Shown: positions 59,377-64,000 of the stretch, one piece after another | Position numbering within the stretch: the first letter of the stretch is position 1 | Layout of the letters: every line of letters starts with the position of its first letter | The notes under the pieces: model-generated | Database searches by the model: none | What the model was told of the DNA's origin: nothing | The model's input: only the letters and a program-made list of their open reading frames with translations | Translations under genes and position numbers: made by a program | Assembly (NCBI GenBank): GCA_036278735.1 | Contig: DASUKM010000037.1 | Location: 32,113 to 96,112, forward strand | From: DASUKM01 sp036278735 | GTDB lineage: Bacteria; Acidobacteriota; Vicinamibacteria; Vicinamibacterales; 2-12-FULL-66-21 | Reading direction: 5' to 3' | Length of the DNA: 64,000 nucleotides

Positions 59377-60155
59377 CGAACGGGCCGTCGCGCCGAGATG
59401 TTCAGGCGCCAGTAATCCAGCGTGAACGGCGGGTCGTCGCGGGCGGCGGCGTCCGCGAGGCCGCCGACGAACGATGCGCGATCGCCCGCCGGCAGGCGCT
59501 CGATGTGGTGGCGCACGCAGACGCACGCCAGAAAATCGCCGTAGGCGTCTTGGCTCCCGAGCGAGGTCGGCGCAGGTTCGAGGCTGACGTCGACGTCGAC
59601 GAAGCCGGCGGCGTGCAGACGTTCGGTGGTCTCCGCGATCCCCGCGAACACCCACGGATCCGTCCAGTCCCTGAAAAAGCTGGCGTAGCGCTGGCTGCCC
59701 ATCTGCGCGTGCGTGCGCTCGAGCAGCCGGGCGAGGTTGCCTTGCCCGCCGCACTGCGCTTCGAGCCGTCCCCCCGGCAGGAGCACGCGGTGAATCTCGC
59801 GGAACAGCCGTGGATGGTCGAGAATCCAGTGAAACGTCGCGCCGCTGAAGACGGCGTCGAATGCCGTGGCGAACGGCAGCGCCGCCCCGTCTCCCCGGAC
59901 GAGCCGGGCGCGCGACCGCCGCTCGCGCAGCCACGCCGATGCCGCGTCCAGCATGGCGGCCGACGCGTCGAGTCCGACGAGCTGGCCGCGCGGGAGACTT
60001 TCGGCGATCGTCGCGCTCAGCCGTCCGCTGCCGCACCCGAGATCGAGCACCCGCTCGCCGCCCGACAGCGGCAGGCGCGCGAGCACGCGCGCCCCCCACG
60101 CCTGCTGCGGCCCCGACAACCGGTGGTAAAGCGCGGCGTTCCAGTCGGAAGTCAT
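59373..60155 (-). CDS. Class I SAM-dependent methyltransferase (trans-aconitate methyltransferase-like)
   Basis: 260 residues from the ATG at 60155, supported by TACACT ending seven bases upstream. SAM motifs: VLDLGCGSGRLSATIAE (motif I), LVGLDASAAMLDAA, FDAVFSGATFHWILDHPRLFREIHRVLLPGGRL. Resembles Tam/UbiE-like methyltransferases ('trans-aconitate 2-methyltransferase'-like N-terminus MTSDWNAALYHRLSGPQ). The substrate is unknown. It is translationally coupled to the membrane MutS-like gene (ATGA), so the two are one operon. It is divergent from the cytochrome oxidase genes. Confidence 0.9.
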   Translation of the reverse strand: MTSDWNAALYHRLSGPQQAWGARVLARLPLSGGERVLDLGCGSGRLSATIAESLPRGQLVGLDASAAMLDAASAWLRERRSRARLVRGDGAALPFATAFDAVFSGATFHWILDHPRLFREIHRVLLPGGRLEAQCGGQGNLARLLERTHAQMGSQRYASFFRDWTDPWVFAGIAETTERLHAAGFVDVDVSLEPAPTSLGSQDAYGDFLACVCVRHHIERLPAGDRASFVGGLADAAARDDPPFTLDYWRLNISARRPVR

Positions 60156-60162
60156 CCGTTCG

Positions 60163-60168
60163 AGTGTA
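60163..60168 (-). promoter_or_regulatory. -10 box TACACT for a leaderless methyltransferase-MutS operon
   Basis: TACACT on the minus strand, followed by seven bases (CGAACGG) and the ATG at 60155. No recognisable -35. Confidence 0.5.
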
Positions 60169-60219
60169 TCGTCCCGCGCGGGCGCGCGCGCCGGATTCTG
60201 CGGCGTGCGTCCCCGGGCC

Positions 60220-62016
60220 ATGCTTGCGGATCCGCAGGGGCGCTCGATACTATGGCGGGAGCTTCGCGCCTCCCACGACACCGTGCGCCGCCTCTTCTCG
60301 CTCGACCACAAGGTGATCGGCCTGCAGTACGCGATCACCAGTGCGTGCTTTCTGCTCATCGGCTTCGGATTGATGATGCTGATGCGCTGGCAGCTCGCCT
60401 ACCCGATGCAGCCGATCCCGTTCATCGGCCGCTGGTTCGGTCCGACGACCGCGCCGGGCGGCGTGATGCTCCCCGAGTTCTACAACCAGCTCGGCGCGAT
60501 GCACGGCACGATCATGATTTTCCTCGGGGTCGTGCCGCTCAGCGTCGGCGGGTTCGGCAACTACCTCGTACCGCTGCAGATCGGCGCGGGCGACATGGCG
60601 TTCCCGCGGCTCAACATGCTGAGCTACTGGATCTACCTGGTGGCCGGCCTCGTGATGCTCTCGAGTTTTGCCGTGCCCGGCGGCGCGCCGAACAGCGGCT
60701 GGACGTCGTATCCGCCGCTCGCCGACATCGCCTCGATGGGCCAGACGTTCTGGCTCGCCGGCATGATCCTGCTGATCACGTCGTCGCTGCTCGGCTCGAT
60801 CAACATCATCGTCACGATTCTGCAGCTGCGCGCGCCCGGCTTGACGTTCATGCGCCTGCCGTTCTTCGTCTGGACGCAGCTCGTCACCGCGTTCCTGCTC
60901 CTGCTGGCGTTTCCTCCGCTCGAATCCGCGTCGCTGATGCAGTTGATGGACCGGATCGGCGGCACGAGCTTCTTCCTGCCGTCAGGATTGTTCGTGGGCA
61001 ACCGTCCGCTCGCCGCCACCGGCGGCGGCAATCCGCTGCTGTGGCAGCACCTGTTCTGGTTCCTCGCACATCCGGAAGTGTACGTGCTGATTCTTCCCGC
61101 CATGGGCATCGTGGCCGAGATTCTCGCCAACAGCATCCGCAAGCCGCTCTGGGGCTACCGCCTGATGGTGTACTCGGCGATCTTCATCGGCTTCATGTCG
61201 TTTCTCGTCTGGTCGCATCACATGTTCCTCACCGGCATGGGGACGGGCATGAGCGCCTTCTTCCAGACCACGACGATGATCATCTCGATCCCGTCGGTCG
61301 TGATCCTGACCGCGCTGCTGCTGTCGCTGTACGGGGGGTCGATTCGCTTCACGACGGCGTCGCTCTTCGCGCTCGCGTTCCTGCCGATGTTCGGCATCGG
61401 CGGCCTGACGGGGCTTCCGCTGGGCCTCGCCGCCAGCGACATCCACCTGCACGACACCTATTACGTCATCGGCCACTTCCACTACATCGTCGCGCCGGGG
61501 ACGATCTTCGCGCTGTTCGCCGGCGTGTATTACTGGTTCCCCAAGCTGACGGGACGCTTCCTCGACGAGCGGCTCGGCACGATCCATTTCTGGGGTTCGC
61601 TCGTGTGCATGAACCTGATCTTCATGCCCATGTTCATCGAAGGGCTTGCCGGGATGAACCGGCGCATGTACGACGGCGGCCTGTTCTATCCGCACAATCA
61701 GGGCCTGCAGAAGTGGAACGTGCTGCAGGGATGGTCGGCGTGGACGCTTGGACTCGTGCAGATCGTCTTCCTGCTGAATCTCGTCGTCAGCGTCCGGCGC
61801 GGCCGCATGGCGAGCGACAATCCCTGGGACGCGACCACGCTCGAGTGGGCGACCGCGACGCCGCCGCCGCACGGCAACTTTGCCGTCGCGCCGATTGTGT
61901 ACCGCGGCGCCTACGAGTACAGCGTGCCGGGTGCGGCGCGCGACTTCATTCCGCAGAACGAGCCAGGCAACGGCGGCCTGCCAGCCGGCCGTGGGGCGCA
62001 GCCGCAGATCTCATGA
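60220..62016 (+). CDS. ctaD: Cytochrome c oxidase subunit I (aa3-type)
   Basis: 598 residues from the ATG at 60220; GTG starts at 60205 and 60283 are also possible and no Shine-Dalgarno decides. About 13 helices. Haem-copper ligands: HDTYYVIGHFHY (haems a and a3), WSHHMF (CuB, His333/334) and HPEVY with the cross-linked Tyr288. The D-channel motif GAGDMAFPRLN is intact. The K-channel block, normally PTGxK, reads IPSVVILT, with Ile362 where the Lys should be. It reduces O2 to water and pumps protons at the inner membrane. First gene of ctaD-ctaE-small protein-ctaC; it overlaps ctaE by 4 nt. Confidence 0.93.
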   Translation: MLADPQGRSILWRELRASHDTVRRLFSLDHKVIGLQYAITSACFLLIGFGLMMLMRWQLAYPMQPIPFIGRWFGPTTAPGGVMLPEFYNQLGAMHGTIMIFLGVVPLSVGGFGNYLVPLQIGAGDMAFPRLNMLSYWIYLVAGLVMLSSFAVPGGAPNSGWTSYPPLADIASMGQTFWLAGMILLITSSLLGSINIIVTILQLRAPGLTFMRLPFFVWTQLVTAFLLLLAFPPLESASLMQLMDRIGGTSFFLPSGLFVGNRPLAATGGGNPLLWQHLFWFLAHPEVYVLILPAMGIVAEILANSIRKPLWGYRLMVYSAIFIGFMSFLVWSHHMFLTGMGTGMSAFFQTTTMIISIPSVVILTALLLSLYGGSIRFTTASLFALAFLPMFGIGGLTGLPLGLAASDIHLHDTYYVIGHFHYIVAPGTIFALFAGVYYWFPKLTGRFLDERLGTIHFWGSLVCMNLIFMPMFIEGLAGMNRRMYDGGLFYPHNQGLQKWNVLQGWSAWTLGLVQIVFLLNLVVSVRRGRMASDNPWDATTLEWATATPPPHGNFAVAPIVYRGAYEYSVPGAARDFIPQNEPGNGGLPAGRGAQPQIS

Positions 62017-62606
62017 GCGCGATCCCCTACACCTTCGAGCGGCGGCCCGACACCGGCGTCAACAACGTCAAGCTCGGGGTGTGGCTGTTCCTCGCCTCCG
62101 AGGTGATGTTCTTCGGCGGCCTCTTTTCCGCGTACTTCATGCTGCGCGCGGGCGCGACGTCCTGGCCGCACGGCCCCGACGTGCTCAGCCTGCCTCTCGG
62201 CTCGATCAACACCGTCGTGCTGCTGACCGCGTCGGCGGTCTTCACCGTAGCCGTTCGAGCGGCGCAGGCGGGGCGGCAGGAGCGGATCCGGCGACTGCTG
62301 GCCTTCTCCATGCTGCTGTGCCTGGCGTTTCTCGGCATCAAGTCGCTCGAGTACGCGCGCGAAATCGCCGCGGGCCTCGTGCCGCGCACGAGCACGTTCT
62401 TCGCGTTGTATTACACGTTGACGGCGGTGCACGCGCTGCATGTCATCGCCGGGATCATCCTGTCGCTCTGGCTGTGGACGACGTCGCCGCCCGCGTGGCG
62501 GGCTGCCCCCGCACGCGTCGTCAATCGCCTCGAAGCGGCGGCGATGTACTGGTACTTCGTCGACGCGATCTGGCTGATCATTGTCCTGTTGATGTATGTG
62601 GCGTAG
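62013..62606 (+). CDS. ctaE: Cytochrome c oxidase subunit III
   Basis: 197 residues, five helices. Family marks: VWLFLASEVMFFGGLFSAYFMLR with the conserved Glu, LLLTASAVFTVAVRAAQ, YYTLTAVHALHVIAGI and YWYFVDAIWLIIVLLMY. This is the short bacterial form, lacking the first two helices of the mitochondrial protein. It supports proton pumping and oxygen access. The ATG overlaps the ctaD stop; the 3' end overlaps the next gene by 11 nt. Confidence 0.94.
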   Translation: MSAIPYTFERRPDTGVNNVKLGVWLFLASEVMFFGGLFSAYFMLRAGATSWPHGPDVLSLPLGSINTVVLLTASAVFTVAVRAAQAGRQERIRRLLAFSMLLCLAFLGIKSLEYAREIAAGLVPRTSTFFALYYTLTAVHALHVIAGIILSLWLWTTSPPAWRAAPARVVNRLEAAAMYWYFVDAIWLIIVLLMYVA

Positions 62607-62856
62607 CCGGGCGCTGCTCGCGTCGATCCTGCTCGCCGTCCCGGCGGCCGCCGAGGCGTGCCCGGTCTGCCTGGGGGCCGCGCAGGGGCCGACGATCGAC
62701 GCCGCGCGCATCGGCGTGCTCGTCATGCTCGGCATCACGGTCGGGGTGCTCTGCGCGTTCGCGATGTTCTTTCGACGCGTGGCGCGCGCAGCCCGCGACG
62801 CCGCGGCAGTGCCGCGTGCAGCAGATGCGGCCCTCTCCCCGGGCGGGATCCGATGA
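62596..62856 (+). CDS. Small membrane protein with CPVC motif inside the oxidase operon
   Basis: 86 residues. A signal-like N-terminus (LLASILLAVPAAAEA) followed by CPVCLG, and one membrane helix (IGVLVMLGITVGVLCAFAMFF), then a basic tail. It overlaps ctaE by 11 nt and ctaC by 4 nt, so it is translated with the oxidase. The CPVC pair just after a cleavage site would face the periplasm next to the CuA domain. A role in copper insertion or assembly is conceivable, but I know no family for it. Confidence 0.78.
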   Translation: MWRSRALLASILLAVPAAAEACPVCLGAAQGPTIDAARIGVLVMLGITVGVLCAFAMFFRRVARAARDAAAVPRAADAALSPGGIR

Positions 62857-63581
62857 TGGCGCGCTGGCTCGGGCTCCCTGTTCAAGCCTCCGCGCAGGCC
62901 GCCGGCCTGGATCGGCTCACCGTGCTGGTGCACCTGCTGATGGCTGTCGTCTTCGTCGGCTGGAGCATCTATTTCGTCTACGCGCTCGTGCGCTTCCGCC
63001 GCGGACGTCACCCCCGGGCCGATTACGCGGGCGCGCGCGGACGCTGGTCGTCGGGCACCGAGGCCGCCGTCGCGATCGTGGAGCTGATCCTGCTCGCGGC
63101 CTTCTCGATTCCCGCGTGGGCCACGCGCGTGAACGGCGCCCCCGACGAGCGCACGGCCGTCGTCGTGCGCGTGGTGGCGCAGCAGTTCGCGTGGAACGTG
63201 CACTATCCGGGTCCGGACGGCGTGTTCGGCGCCAGCAATCCGCGCCTGATCGGGCCCGATAATCCCATCGGGCTCGATCGCGCCTCGCCTCACGCCCACG
63301 ACGATGTCGTGACCATCAACGACATGCACCTGCCGATCGGACGCCCCGTCGTCGTGCAGCTCTCGTCGATGGACGTCGTGCACAGCTTCGGCGTGCCCGC
63401 GATGCGGGTGAAGCAGGATGCGATCCCGGGCACGATGATTCCCGTGTGGTTCACCCCCACGCTCGAGGGCCAGTTCGACATCGCCTGCTCGCAGTTGTGC
63501 GGCCTGGGGCACTATCGCATGCGCGGGGTGATCACCGTCGTCTCGCCGGAGCAGTTCGGGGCGTGGCTGAAGACGCAATAG
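62853..63581 (+). CDS. ctaC: Cytochrome c oxidase subunit II (CuA protein)
   Basis: 242 residues. Two membrane helices (about 20-45 and 75-100) and a periplasmic cupredoxin domain. CuA site: His in DVVHSFGVP, then CSQLCGLGHYRM with both Cys, His and Met; the usual Glu of CSELCG is Gln here, which is tolerated because its backbone carbonyl is the ligand. VVAQQFAWNVHYPG is the aromatic electron-entry region. It takes electrons from cytochrome c. No fused cytochrome c domain. It is unusual that this gene is last in the operon. The 3' end overlaps the readthrough extension of the convergent rhodanese gene by 50 bp. Confidence 0.93.
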   Translation: MMARWLGLPVQASAQAAGLDRLTVLVHLLMAVVFVGWSIYFVYALVRFRRGRHPRADYAGARGRWSSGTEAAVAIVELILLAAFSIPAWATRVNGAPDERTAVVVRVVAQQFAWNVHYPGPDGVFGASNPRLIGPDNPIGLDRASPHAHDDVVTINDMHLPIGRPVVVQLSSMDVVHSFGVPAMRVKQDAIPGTMIPVWFTPTLEGQFDIACSQLCGLGHYRMRGVITVVSPEQFGAWLKTQ

Positions 63582-63972
63582 ATCGGCTGATAGCCGGCCG
63601 GTTGCCCTCGCTGAGCCACTTGCCATAGCCGCCGAGCAGGGCGTGGGCGTCGAGCCCCGCCTGTTGCAGGATGAGCGCCGCACGGGCGCTCGTGTGCTCC
63701 TCTGGTCAACTGCAGTACGTGACGATCGGCTTCTTCGCGGCGCGAAGCTCGCGCACGTGGCGGGCGATGTCGTCGGCGGGGATGAGACGCGCGCCGGGAA
63801 TGTGCCCCATGTCGTACGACGCCCGGTCGCGCGTATCCACGACGACGACCGCGTGGGCGCGATAGAGAGTGATGAACGCGGCGTACGGCATGCGCAGGGC
63901 GGGATCGGTCACGTCCCGCGCCGGCGCGTGCTGCAGGCCCAGAAGGGCGAACGTCAGGACGAGCGGCAGCAT
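63532..63972 (-). CDS. Rhodanese-like selenoprotein with in-frame UGA (Sec89)
   Basis: 146 residues if the UGA at 63706-63708 is read as selenocysteine; 88 if read as stop. Signal peptide (LPLVLTFALLGLQHAPA), then the rhodanese fold: VVVVDTRDRASYDMGHIPGARLIPADDI and PIVTYCS. After the UGA the same frame continues PEEHTSARAALILQQAGLDAHALLGGYGKW, the normal rhodanese C-terminal half. Relatives have CS-C-PxExTSA at the active loop, so the UGA takes the place of the reactive Cys. A SECIS-like hairpin follows. The first 88 residues alone lack half the domain. The start at 63972 is six bases after a TACAAT (63979-63984), implying a leaderless mRNA. It is convergent with ctaC and probably acts in the periplasm on sulfur or redox substrates. 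Pseudogene is the alternative. Confidence 0.8.
63673..63691 (-). promoter_or_regulatory. SECIS-like stem-loop downstream of the rhodanese UGA
   Basis: Minus strand: GAGCGCC-CGUGC-GGCGCUC, a perfect 7-bp stem with a five-base loop. The loop starts 22 nt after the UGA, within the 16-37 nt window known for bacterial SECIS elements, and has G as its second loop base followed by U, as required for SelB binding. It lies in coding sequence, as bacterial SECIS elements do. Confidence 0.6.
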
Positions 63973-64000
63973 CGGTCGATTGTATGACGGAGGGCGGGGG

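Noticed and set aside
63706..63972. Rhodanese as an 88-residue complete protein
   Set aside because: It would end inside the active-site loop and lose half the domain, while the same frame continues with rhodanese sequence after the UGA.
63532..63972. Rhodanese as a frameshifted pseudogene
   Set aside because: No frame change is needed; a single UGA at the reactive Cys position and a SECIS-like hairpin fit selenocysteine better, though a decayed gene cannot be fully excluded.
1..64000. tRNA, rRNA, insertion sequences, integrases or prophage genes
   Set aside because: I looked for cloverleaf arms, transposase or integrase motifs and phage structural genes and saw none.

Overview
This is 64 kb of very GC-rich bacterial chromosome, densely packed with genes. 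It contains no rRNA, tRNA, prophage, insertion sequence or CRISPR array that I can see. The gene content points to Acidobacteriota, probably a Vicinamibacteria-type soil bacterium. The main reasons are a PadR regulator coupled to an 'acidobacterial duplicated orphan permease', an Oar-like TonB-dependent receptor with a carboxypeptidase-regulatory N-terminus, and many exported peptidases and glycosidases. The phylum is an inference; there is no marker gene in the window.

Layout. 1-5.4 kb: a cut-off HTH regulator, an M20 amidohydrolase, CoA-acylating methylmalonate-semialdehyde dehydrogenase, SurE and an exported phosphodiesterase. 5.4-18.6 kb: nutrient scavenging, with the TonB receptor, a P1 aminopeptidase, an SDR oxidoreductase, a GH42-like glycosidase, an S9 peptidase and a large zinc metalloprotease. 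19-25.2 kb: a six-gene stressosome-type operon (RsbR, RsbS, RsbT, an RsbT/SpoIIE fusion and two hybrid histidine kinases) with no sigma-B arm. 25.4-26 kb: a Phd/PIN toxin-antitoxin pair. 26.2-32 kb: an MBL hydrolase, a DUF3072 protein, a split transketolase and a glycogen-debranching-type glucosidase. 32-35.7 kb: a beta-propeller protein and HTH regulator, divergent from DUF899 and DUF2182 genes. 35.6-41.9 kb: a DabA-DabB inorganic-carbon transporter with an extra antiporter-like subunit and a divergent ArsR regulator. 42-49 kb: a VIT transporter, an Smr protein, a methyltransferase, a VapBC-like pair, ArsR-SRPBCC and PadR-ADOP. 49-57 kb: trehalase, two PLP enzymes, an ECF sigma factor between membrane proteins, and a sodium:solute symporter preceded by a 27-residue membrane peptide. 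57.5-64 kb: a membrane MutS-like ATPase with a methyltransferase, an aa3-type cytochrome oxidase operon, and a rhodanese interrupted by an in-frame UGA.

Most notable points. (1) The rhodanese reading frame continues with clear family motifs straight through a UGA placed where relatives have the reactive Cys, and a SECIS-like hairpin follows; I read it as a selenoprotein. (2) The stressosome module feeds into histidine kinases and carries three RsbT-like ATPase domains in consecutive genes. (3) Unrelated intergenic repeats (7-bp arrays, a 23-bp palindrome, a 29-bp palindromic array) sit on or just after stop codons. The 23-bp palindrome encodes the same C-terminus in two unrelated proteins. 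(4) At least nine genes have a -10 box 6-8 nt before the start codon, which indicates leaderless mRNAs and fixes several starts. (5) Cytochrome oxidase subunit I lacks the K-channel lysine.
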